Source of the DNA: Entamoeba histolytica HM-1:IMSS
Lineage: Eukaryota > Evosea > Mastigamoebida > Endamoebidae
Assembly (NCBI RefSeq): GCF_000208925.1
Contig: NW_001915024.1
Location: forward strand, 1-36,586
Direction of reading: 5' to 3'
Length of the DNA: 36,586 nt
The translations under genes were made by a program, and so were the position numbers. Below, piece after piece: positions 1 through 9,195 of the stretch. Numbering within the stretch: the stretch's first letter is position 1; the number at the start of each line of letters is the position of its first letter. The notes under the pieces were generated by a model that saw only the letters and a program-made list of their open reading frames with translations, was not told where the DNA came from and searched no databases.

Positions 1-1576
1 TTTAAAAAATATTTAATTAAAAATCAGATACATAGAGTATATTTATGAATAAAAATAAATGAAGTAAATGTGTATTTATTTTCTTTTATTGTTTGTTCAT
101 TTTTATCTCTTTAAACACTTTATTTCACTCCATTATTTCATATTAAATATTCTTCTTTCATTTGAATTTGGCATTGGTGTTGATGATATTGTTAATTTCT
201 TTCTTAGTAATTTCATCCAATTTCATTCTCAGTTTTCTTCATGAAACACATTAGTATGTTGTGTATTGGCTAATCAAATATCAATTGATGTTTTGATATT
301 CAATACATTATTATATTAAATATCACTACAATATAACCTGTTGACGATGTTTTTAATTACTTCTATTGTTTATTTATTTGGTTCATAGAATTAAATGATT
401 TTTAAATACAACAAGATGAGAAAAACAATCTTTAACATCTGAGAATGTCAAGTGAACCAAAAAAATGAAGATGAAATTGTATAACTCAAGACAAATTAAC
501 GAAATGAACAAGAAGAACAGAAATGGTAGAGTAAATCTCTTCTAATTAAAGTATTTTTGAAAGGTTATAATATAAATGTAGAAATGAAAAATGAAAACAA
601 AAAGAAGAAGAAAAAACTTATTTTGTCTTTTCATTTCTTTACCATCTTTCTTCTTTATATTTGTATTAATCATCATAATTAAAAATAATGAATATGTTGT
701 TCTTTGATTGAGTTTCTTACATTATTGTGTGTTTAGCATTGAAGTTATTAATTTGTAAATTTGACTTTCTTTGTTCAGCTTATACATAAATATGATTTGA
801 GTAATTAATAATTATGCTTGTCTGTTATGAGTCTGATATTGTTTGATTAATCAAAGAAACAACTCGTATTCACCATGTTCTTTTAGATTAACACTCATCA
901 AATAATTTTGGCAACTTGTTCAAACAATGAAAATAAAGAGAAAAGAATGAAGAAAAAGCATAATAGAAATGAGATTGAGGAAGATGTTTTAGGAACAAGA
1001 GATGAAAGTGTTTCAATAAAACAACTAATCAAAAAACGAAAAGAATAGAAAAGATGGATGTTTAACAAGACATAAGAAAGAAATAGAAAAAGAAATAATG
1101 AATAATAATGATAAAAGAAGTGAGAATAGTACAAAAAATAAATACTACAATACAAGAAGAAACAATACAATAAGAAGAAATAACATTTTCATAATCATTA
1201 CAACAAATTATTTTAATAAATAATTGAATAATGAGAAAAGTGATGATATGAATAAGAAACATGAAAGAATAACAAGAATGTATTGAAATAGAAAGATATG
1301 AAGAAATCTAATGATTTAAATGTGAGATAAAGAGAAAGAATAATAAGACAAATAGAATAAATTAGATAAGAAATAAAGTAGTAAATTATAAGAAATGAAT
1401 ATTCAGAAGAAGAAAAATCAATCCATGAAGAAAGATTAATACAATGATATGAAGAATAAAGAAGAAATGAAAGAGATATTATTTTAAACTACATGATTCT
1501 TTAAAAACATTTAAGTTTTGATTATTTGATTTCTTAAATTAAAACATTAAAGCAACAAAATAAAGAGTATTTTAAT
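1..1576. other. AT-rich flank without a recognisable gene
   Basis: No intact gene is visible. From about 900 to 1490 the plus strand is almost only A, G and T, so the long minus-strand frames there are Phe/Leu-rich artefacts. A plus-strand frame from about 908 stays open for some 45 codons and is rich in Lys, Arg, Glu and Asn, ending at a TAG near 1047. Its composition resembles the Lys/Glu-rich part of the LINE relics in this window, so it may be mobile-element debris. That is inference from composition only, since no domain motif was found. Confidence 0.5.
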
Positions 1577-2334
1577 TTATTCTTTACTTTCAATTCCATC
1601 TAACATTCTTACAATTTCATCTATCGTTATTCTTTCTTTTGGTTCTTGTTGCCATGACTTTTCAATAATTTCTTTAATATCTTCTTCTACTTCTTGTATT
1701 ATGTTTGGTCGTTTACCTGTTGTGATTGTATCTGCAATATCCAATGGATATGGATATAATGTTTTAGGAAATGGATCTTGCCATATAATGATTTGTAACA
1801 TTGTTATTGAAAATGAATATATGTCTGATGGCATTTTATAATGTTGACGATTTAATATTTCTGGTGCCATGTATTTTTGTTGTTTATATTCCTTTTGTGA
1901 ATGTCATATTTGTCATCATCATATTAATATTTCTTGCACTTTCAAAATCCATTAATTTACAATTAACTTCAATATTATCATCAAGTGTTACAACATGGAA
2001 ATTATCTGGTTTAATATCTCGATGTAATATTCCATTCGAATGAAGATATGAAATTCATTTTGCTCCATCTATCATAGATTTGATTCGTATTTTCTTTGAT
2101 ATTTCTGTGATTTTTCTTTTATTCATTATATCTTGTATTGATCCATATTCTTCAAATTCCGTTACCATACATATTTTACTAGGAATAAATACTGCTCCAT
2201 AAAAATGAATGATATATTCATCTCGAAATTTATCTAACATTGCTACTTCTTTCTCAAATTCTTTCTTTTTATCTTCACTTTCTTCAAATCTTTTCAGATA
2301 TTCACATACTCAGTATTGATAATTGACAATAGGA
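1577..2334 (-). pseudogene. Broken TKL-type protein kinase domain
   Basis: This is the C-terminal part of a kinase domain of the large Entamoeba TKL/transmembrane-kinase type. Minus-strand pieces in order are a helix-C-like segment (FEKEVAMLDKF), the hinge region (MVTEFEEYGS), the catalytic loop HRDIKPDN, DFE in place of DFG, then KYMAPE and the C-lobe, ending with a stop near 1577. It is broken by a TGA just upstream of the EYLKRF segment, a TGA at 2055-2057 in the expected AKGISYLH motif, a stop in the GIGT segment before the activation-loop end, and a one-base shift just before YMAPE. The glycine-rich loop and any receptor part are absent. Expression as a kinase is very unlikely. Confidence 0.85.
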
Positions 2335-2499
2335 ATTAGACAAGACTAGTCTCCACTGGTGTAAAAACAATAGAAACAAATTCTGTTAATAATTAAATTA
2401 ATTGATTTATTATAAAATACTTCTACCACTATTCTTGTTACTATCAAAATAAAAACTTGTTTCGTTTTTAAACCTTAATTAGTTTCAGAGTAATAGACT

Positions 2500-3459
2500 C
2501 TACAAGGTTCTGCAACAACCTTTTGACTTTTTTGAAGGAGAGTGTCTTCCTATTTCTATACATACGGAATGATGAGCATCCAATTCTGAATTTGTTTTAG
2601 GATTATTTGAATTAGTGTCTAAATTTTGGAAGCTATTTGTTTTTTCTTGTTGTTTTAAATCTTCTTTACTTCATCTTCTTTAATTAATTCATTTTCTTCA
2701 TTAACCTCTTTTAATTTACCATCTGAACAGACCCCATATACAGCACTTTTATCAACATTACTACAATCATCAGAGGATTTATTTGTGTCATTAGTACCTG
2801 TACAGCCTTTCTAATGACAGTCTTAATTTTATTTTCTAATAGCCTAGTTTTTTCATTTTTTTGCAAACATTCATATAAGCAAAGAGTTAAGTTTTTATTT
2901 ATAATATTAATACTATTAATTAAACGATCTAACTTATTTAGATTAATTTTATTGTTTTTCTCGGTTACTAAAATCCATTTTCCTTTATCTCCAAAACCCA
3001 TATTCTTATGTTCATTTGTAACTTCATACGTTTGATCCATTTCACTCTTTATTACTTCTGGAACAAAATATCTTTTCCCAGAGACATGAATAACATCATT
3101 TTTTTTCCAAATTCATAAGTTTTAATGTCATCCCCATTTCTCCATTCTGTCTCATCTTCAAAAACTTCAATTTCAATTTCTTCTTTACATCCAGTTAATA
3201 TATTACTTGAATTTATTTTAGTTCCACTAATAATTCCTGGTGGAATTAAAACTAAATATTCAGAAAATCCATTCTCTGTTTGTTCAATATATCCTTTCAT
3301 TATTCCACTCCAACTTTCAGCTAACGTAATAACAATTTTTCTGTATTGAATAAACCTATCTAACTCAACTATTGTAGATAAAATAGAAGCAGAATCTCTT
3401 CTGTGAAAATCCTTATGTTCCATTAAATTGAAATAATCGTTCAATTTTCTAAAAGTCAT
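2500..3459 (-). pseudogene. Broken gene of unknown family with a CAAX-like C terminus
   Basis: The minus strand holds a coding-like run from an ATG at 3459. It starts MTFRKLNDYFNLMEHKDF, gives about 130 residues, then changes frame near 3070, again near 2770 and again near 2650. The last frame ends SKKSKGCCRTL before a TAG at 2500-2502. The central part is helical and basic; the last ~90 residues are Asn/Glu/Ser/Lys-rich. The final four residues CRTL, with a Cys before them and a basic stretch upstream, fit a CAAX box ending in Leu (geranylgeranylation type). No GTPase motifs are present and I do not recognise the fold. The frame changes are not in homopolymers, so decay is likelier than sequencing error. 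Confidence 0.6.
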
Positions 3460-3689
3460 TTAGAGTAATAAATTAATATAAAACTATTAAAATATTTCAA
3501 TAACTATAATAAAAAGACAATTAATAGATATATCCATAATTGGATTTTATGAATATTGAGAAGTGTTTATTTCAGTTTCTTCATTATTGTTTCCTTCATT
3601 TTTATATTTATTTGGTATTATGTGAAATTTAGATTGTTCTTTTTCTATTATTTTGTCAGAATTGTTTAATTAAAACATTAATTCTTTCA

Positions 3690-4968
3690 TATTTTTTTAT
3701 TATTATTCTTTGTAATGTAAATTGGAAAAGTCTAATTTTAATTTCAATGTTTTTAATCTTCTTACAGACTCTTTGTGTATTAATCAATTTATTGATAATA
3801 TTACAGGTATTATTTCTACATATATTATTTCTCTATTATTTCTTAATTTCTCTTGTAATTCTTTGTATTTATTTATTTTATGAATATAATTTAATTCTAT
3901 ATTCATACCTTGACATATAGCAACATCTATAATATATCCTTTCTTTCATATTTTAATAATATATATTTTGTCTTCTAGCATAGAAATGAATTGTCATTAA
4001 CCAATAAATCTTTATTGTAAGTTATAATCATTTTATCATTATTAATACATTTTGGAGTATTATTAAAATCAATTGAATCAAATTCATTAAAATATGTAAT
4101 TAATAAGTGTTTAAATATTTGTTTACATACATAATCATGTTTTAATATTTGATTCTTTTTCATTACAGGACATCATAACAGTATATGACTAATAGATGCA
4201 ATTGTGTTATGATAATGTTTACAATATTTTAAAGCATCATTTTGGAGTATTTTAGATTTAATATTTCCTGTCATAGTTACTCCTTCTTGCGTTTTTATTA
4301 TTTTGATGAATGCATTTCTTTTTATATTTAATGACTTCCATGTTGTTATTGTTAATTTCTTATCATTAAAAGTGCCATTTGCACATCTTATATATTCACC
4401 ACATTTCTTTTCTTTCCATTTATTTAAATATCTATCATTTAATTCATTATTTACCCATTCAAATACTTCCTTTACATTGTGCTTTCTTTCATTTGATTCT
4501 ATTATATTCATTATTTCATTAAAATTAATCTTCTTACCAAATGCTTTCTTCATTCTTTTAATTATTCAATTTGGATTTTCTTTTATTGCTTCTATCATTT
4601 CTCCTATTCCTGTGTTTATGATCTGGTTTTCTTATTTATTTTGATATTGTTTGTATTTTTCTTTGTATTTTATTATGATATTTGTTTCTATTATGATGTT
4701 TATTTCTATTGAAATTATTGTTAAAGTATTTATGAAGATGATTATGATTGAAGTGATGAGTGAAATAATTCATATAATTAATAATGTAATTATTATATTA
4801 CTGTTTAATGTGGTGGTTAATGTGTCTCTGTCCATACAGATGATATCTATTTTCACAGACTCTTCTATCATTTATATTCATTGATTGATGTGAATTTCTT
4901 CTTCTTTGATTATTTGTTTTTATATTATCTATGCTATTTCTTGTAACACTTGTCTTCTCCATTTCCAT
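3690..4968 (-). mobile_element. LINE relic (R2/R4-like endonuclease end) lacking reverse transcriptase
   Basis: Read on the minus strand this starts with MEKTSVTRNSIDN near 4962, followed by an Asn/His/Arg-rich stretch to about 4640. It continues with segments homologous to the C-terminal part of the LINE at 32386-35520: TWKSLNIKRNAF here against AWNSINIKKDAF there, SHILL against DHILL at the end of a zinc-finger-like region, and an endonuclease-like segment (IIDVAI, KINKYKELQ, EIIPVILSIN). The reverse transcriptase motifs expected between these parts are absent. In-frame stops include TGA in NPN*IIKR, a stop after SHILL, and TGA at 3784-3786. It is a dead, internally deleted or rearranged copy. 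Confidence 0.75.
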
Positions 4969-5041
4969 CAATAAAAATTAACCAATTTAAAGAGGATTAT
5001 ACTCAGTCACTTAGTTGTTGTTTTAAAAAGTTAACATTGTT

Positions 5042-5971
5042 TTATATATTATAAGGTTTTGAAGTATCTATGCCTTCAAGCCAATTACAGTTTATTGCAT
5101 CTTTACAAGTCCAACGTAATGTAGTATCATAACGTAATAATCCACTAATAAGAACAAGAAGGTCTTTGTCTTTTATATGTGAAAATTGTTCACTGAAAAA
5201 TTTACTTATTGGGTGGTCCAAATAATTTGGTTTGATTTGTTCTGATTCTCGATATAGTGTTTCACAGTCAATTTGAATATTACTACTTTTTTGAGTCATT
5301 TCAATTAAAATAATACCACAAGACCATGGATCTATTTTATCAGAAGGAACATAAATAGCTTCTTTGTTTTGATCATTTGAACGCATAACTTGTAAAATTT
5401 CTGGTGGTGCATATTGTTCAAGCATACCATCATGTGTATAACTTTTAAATGAATATTTAGCCATTCCAAAATCACATATTTTTACAATACCATTTTTTAA
5501 TAAAATATTTTCTGGTTTTAAGTCTCTATGAACAATATTATTTTCATGAATATATAAAAGTCCTTCCATTATTTGTTTAAATATATATTTTGTTCTTATT
5601 ATGTCATTACCAAGATATCCTCCTATTATTTGTCTTAAATTACAATCACAATATTCCATAAATAATTCAAGTTCATTCTTTCCTGAACAAACTCCTAATA
5701 TTCTTCTTTTTTAATTCTTTTTTATTTCATCTTATATTTTAATTAAAACAAACTTTACAATATTTCTATGATTTAATTGTCTTAATAAACATATCTCTCT
5801 TAATGCCGATGAAGTAATTCCAATCCCATCCATATTTTCATTATTATACTTTTTTATTACAATGCATTGTTGTGTAACATTATCCATTGCTTTAAAAACA
5901 ACTCCATATGTTCCTTTTCCTAATTTAGATAAAAGTGTAAATCGTGAGTGTAAACATATCCTTTCTGTCAT
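5042..5971 (-). CDS. Cyclin-dependent-kinase-like Ser/Thr kinase, one intron
   Basis: The spliced model has exons 5754-5971 and 5042-5702 with a 51 bp intron 5703-5753 (GTTTGT donor, AAG acceptor), giving 292 aa, the usual CDK length. Visible motifs are the Gly loop GKGTYG (18-23), Lys40, a PSTAIRE-like helix [10 protein letters not shown] with Glu59, HRDLKPEN with catalytic Asp133, DFG at 150-152, and DPWSCGII in the F helix. The activation segment is unusual: it ends [10 protein letters not shown] where CDKs usually have a TLWYRAPEIL-like sequence. CDKs phosphorylate Ser/Thr-Pro sites with a cyclin partner, but which cyclin and which process cannot be read here. Without the intron, the frame breaks at NIVK and resumes at [10 protein letters not shown], so splicing is well supported, although AAG is a less usual Entamoeba acceptor than TAG. 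Confidence 0.9.
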
Positions 5972-6060
5972 ACTTCTTTTATTGTTTTTTTATTAGTTCC
6001 TTTTTATTTATCTTTTTATTATATTATTTTACTATTAATTTACTATTTTGTTCCTTCTTT

Positions 6061-6150
6061 TTATTTTAAATTAATTCTTATTTTTTTAACTTCTCGAAGG
6101 TATAATGCATCATCATTCTTTTTGAGTAACTCTTGGATTTTTTGGTTGTT
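6061..6150 (-). other. Possible orphan 3' coding exon
   Basis: A 30-codon open stretch on the minus strand begins right after a TTTTTAG acceptor-like sequence (6151-6157) and ends with TAA at 6061-6063. It encodes NNQKIQELLKKNDDALYLRE followed by a basic tail, with the heptad-like spacing of a coiled coil. No convincing partner exon was found: the only upstream ATG (near 6239) opens a short frame that stops, and there is no GTTTGT donor before 6420. It may be the last exon of a small gene, an alternative upstream exon of the CDK-like gene, or a relic. Confidence 0.3.
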
Positions 6151-6416
6151 CTAAAAATAGATGTGTTTTATTTTTTACAATAAGATGACTTTTTAAAAGA
6201 CACCAAAACCTTCAGTTTAAACAATGAGACAGACAACATCTGTTAACCAACAAAGTTGTCTGAAAATAATTTAATGAAAGAAACTACAACTCAAAAAATA
6301 ATAACCCCAACTGAATATATAACGAAGTAAAAATACTATAAAAATACTAAAAAATACTAAATTTTGTGTCGTACAAAAGAAAAAGGAAATAAACACAAAC
6401 CTCCTTTTCTAAGAAT
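6151..6416. other. Intergenic region with the putative promoter of the RPEL-like gene
   Basis: No gene is seen apart from the acceptor-like sequence at its left edge. It holds short A/T tracts, including tandem copies of an AAATACTA unit near 6330-6360, directly upstream of the plus-strand gene at 6417. No clear Entamoeba TATA-like or GAAC box is recognised. Confidence 0.4.
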
Positions 6417-6734
6417 ATGAACACTTCCTCAGAAACAATGTCTAATAGCCAACCACCAATAACACCAGTCATTGCCTTAACAACACTTAGAATTACTTCA
6501 CCACCTAATACAACAATTCATCATGGATCACTTTTTAAAGAACAAGACTCAAAAAAATTACAAATGTACCTTAACCGCCCTAGTAGAACTGTTATTGAAA
6601 ATGAACTTCTACCAAGACAACCTTATTTAACTATCCACACTTCACGAACTACTGTTTTGAAAGATGACGTAGTTTTCAAACAAAATAATGTTTCAGTTAT
6701 TAAACAATACAACCACTTTAAACAAGAAAAATAG
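6417..6734 (+). CDS. Small protein with an RPEL-like motif
   Basis: This encodes 105 aa. The N-terminal half is Thr/Ser/Pro/Asn-rich and probably disordered. Residues 54-65 read RPSRTVIENELL, preceded by KKLQMYLN, which fits the RPEL actin-binding motif pattern (RPxxxE/I...L/I-L with a preceding hydrophobic helix). In known RPEL proteins (MRTF and Phactr families) this motif binds G-actin. Only one motif is present, and no SAP or PP1-binding region is seen. The remaining ~40 residues are basic with alternating hydrophobics. The motif call is by eye; actin binding is inference. The gene has a clean ATG and stop and is flanked by AT-rich sequence on both sides. Confidence 0.7.
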   Translation: MNTSSETMSNSQPPITPVIALTTLRITSPPNTTIHHGSLFKEQDSKKLQMYLNRPSRTVIENELLPRQPYLTIHTSRTTVLKDDVVFKQNNVSVIKQYNHFKQEK

Positions 6735-6994
6735 TTATTATTGATGCGTTTAAATTATAGTCTTAACTTGATAATAATAGTAAGAGACTTTACTCTCATA
6801 AGTAGGAAGTTTATTAAAAAAGTGTGCTGAAATTGTATTATTGTTTACTATTACCTTTATTTGGGTTTCATTCTTATCTTTTATTTGAACTTTCCAAAAA
6901 AATAAGATTCAATCTACTTGTATCTCAACAAAAAGATTGTAACAAGTCTTAAAGAAAAGAAACAAAATTTAAAAAAAAAATGAATGAGTAAGAT

Positions 6995-7330
6995 TTAATG
7001 TAATTTATACCAAATAATGAATATAAGGAATGTAACAACAATAACTAATATTAATAATATTATTAGTCTCTTTTTATCTCCAGAAAATTGATATTTCCCT
7101 GCTTTGTCAATTTCCATAGCTGATTTCGCTGTATATTCTTCAGCATTTTGATAATTATATTCAAGTTGATCAATGACTGTTTGTTGTGTTTTTGTTATAC
7201 TATTCATCATAGAAATTCCAGTATTAATTTCTTTCATTTTTGTGTTAACATCTTTAATTCGTTGAGTTTTATCATTATCTACTTGAACAAGTAATAAATC
7301 ATTTTCATCATATGGATTATTGCTTTGCAT
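6995..7330 (-). CDS. Short Qa-type SNARE (syntaxin-like), C-terminal anchored
   Basis: This 111 aa protein consists of a SNARE motif (about 24-82) followed by a short basic linker and one membrane segment at 89-108 with a tiny lumenal tail (YKLH). The core QQTVIDQLEYN, followed by AEEYT and KAGKYQ, lines up well with the syntaxin motif (GEMIDRIEYN, AVKYQ), placing the zero-layer Gln at about residue 49. Syntaxins form four-helix SNARE bundles that drive vesicle fusion. The N-terminal Habc domain of ordinary syntaxins is missing: only ~23 residues precede the SNARE motif and no upstream exon is apparent. The organelle it serves cannot be told. It lies on the same strand as the hydrolase gene that ends at 7504. 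Confidence 0.88.
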   Translation of the reverse strand: MQSNNPYDENDLLLVQVDNDKTQRIKDVNTKMKEINTGISMMNSITKTQQTVIDQLEYNYQNAEEYTAKSAMEIDKAGKYQFSGDKKRLIILLILVIVVTFLIFIIWYKLH

Positions 7331-7503
7331 GAAGAAATATTTTTTTAAGATTAGTTTTCTTATTATATTTTATAATAAAAACAATATATATTATCAAAAT
7401 AGTAAAAAAAAATAAAAAAGAACTAGTACAATTGAAATTCATTATTCTTCGTTTTAACTCTTTTCATAAAACTTTATTACTCATATATACTTTTAATCTT
7501 TTT

Positions 7504-8984
7504 CTAATAATCATCTCTTCTTTTTTGTTCCTTTTCTTTTAGAACAATGTTGTCATTCAGAATTGCTGGAGAAACAGATCCTTCACTTAAAGCGACATGC
7601 TCATTTTGTGATTTTGTTCCATTTTGTTTGAAAATAAAAGAGAGTCTTCCTTTCTTTTTTGAAGTTTGTTCATTAGGAGTAGTTGGTCCAATAGATGAAT
7701 CAGTTGAACCTGAACTAATATTGGATTGATGAATGAATATGTCACTACCTCTAACTGATTCTCCATAACAAATAGAACTATTTCTTGGGTGTGAACGTTT
7801 ACTTAAGCCTATAGCCTCCATAACAACATCTTTCATACTTTTTCTTTTACTTTTATAATCTAAATCTTTCCAAGCCTCATCAGTACAAATAATTCTACTT
7901 GCACTGGCTATACTAGTTGGTTTAGTTTTAGTGGATTGTTTTGGATAAAGAAGGAGAGGGTCATTCTTTGCATCTTCTATTAATTGTTTAAAAGTTGTTT
8001 TATCATTTTCTTCAAGTCCAAGGAAATCTATTTCATCAGGACACATTGACATAAAGTGTTCTACTTTACAATAACCATAAGAGATAAAGAGTTCTGTGAG
8101 GTGTTGAAGATTTCTTTGTTTAAGAAATTGACTAATTTCATCAATAGAATTTGTTTGATATTCAACTGGGCGTTGTTTTTCTAATTCATCGCCATTGAAA
8201 TAGCATTGTAATTCAGGAATAAATTCAATCAAAAAGTTAATAATTTCATCTGTCAATTCATCGCTATGAGTTTTTTCTAAATCATTTCCACCTCCTTCAA
8301 TAACTCCAAGTCCTCCTTTATTTTGAATTAATGAATATAATTTTCTAATATATTTCTTTTCAGTTAATAATTGGCCAAAGATAATAGCCACAGGTGAAGT
8401 AACAGCTTTGATATGACTTGCTTTGTGAAATGGAGAACGTGTTAAAATTGATGCATTTACTACTGGATTAATTAATATAACACCCCCTACTTCATTTTCT
8501 TTACGAGTTTCAAATGCTTGAAATAACGTTGGTCCACAACCTGCTCCTTTCCCATAAAGGACTATTGACTTTGAAGGTTGTTTCATTTCTTCTAATATGT
8601 AGTTAAATACTTTTGTAATAATGTCTGCAACTAAAGTATCAGAATATTCACTACTATCATCCATATAACCAGGAAATTCATACGCAATAATATTAGAATG
8701 AAGCATCATTGACATATTAACTAGCCATTGGTGAATTGTTTCTAGTCGTTCAGTAGAGTCATGACTATAAAGAATTGTACACTTAGACCTATAAACATAA
8801 ATATATCTTTTTACTTTCAATAACTTCATATAACAAACTTTCCATCTGCTGGTCTAATAAGTAAACCAGGAATGTTACCTGATATCTTAATAAATTGGGG
8901 TAATGACTCACAATTACTTGGATGTCTTTTTTTCCATTGTTTTGCACCATTTCTAAGAGAAATACTTGGACTCACTTGTTCCAT
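7504..8984 (-). CDS. ABHD17/FAM108-like alpha/beta-hydrolase fold protein with SAM domain, triad lost; one intron
   Basis: The spliced model has exons 8839-8984 and 7504-8788 around a 50 bp GTTTGT...TAG intron, giving 476 aa. Exon 1 supplies the N-terminal strand (IPGLLIRPADGK) that joins exactly to SKCTILYSHD. The hydrolase fold covers about 35-240. The nucleophile elbow, normally GxSxG, is GKGAG, with Gly at about 130 where Ser should be. The usual HGxxDxV acid loop reads FGQLLTEKK, and the GAGHND His loop reads GGGND without His, so all three catalytic residues look absent. A SAM-like domain follows at about 260-325 (IDEISQFLKQRNLQHLTELF, then DFLGLEENDKTTFKQL). The last ~150 residues are Ser/Lys-rich and disordered. 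Family members deacylate palmitoylated proteins; this one is more likely a binding scaffold. Confidence 0.85.
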
Positions 8985-9195
8985 TACTCAAAATAACAAT
9001 TTTTGTTTTCAGTTTCTTTTTGTGTTTTTTTAAAAAATAATCTTATTAATTTTAATTTTAAATTTATATTTTGTTTTTCTTGAAAATATGAATAACTATT
9101 TTCTAATTTATTTTTGCTATTTATAACGAATAAATATTATTAATTAAAAACACAAAAAACAACAAAAATAAATCTTAAAAGTAACTTAAAAAAGT

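Noticed and set aside
898..1262. Phe/Leu-rich minus-strand frames that look like membrane proteins
   Set aside because: They are the complement of a purine-rich, A-rich plus strand; composition alone yields Phe/Leu/Ile codons. There is no promoter, no motif and no consistent start.
6739..6831. Possible C/D box snoRNA (TGATG near 6740, CTGA near 6829)
   Set aside because: Box C is a poor match, the ends do not form a terminal stem, and such short motifs are expected by chance.
7547..7729. Plus-strand frame opposite the C-terminal tail of the ABHD-like gene
   Set aside because: It is a shadow of the Ser-rich tail coding strand, with no promoter or motif.
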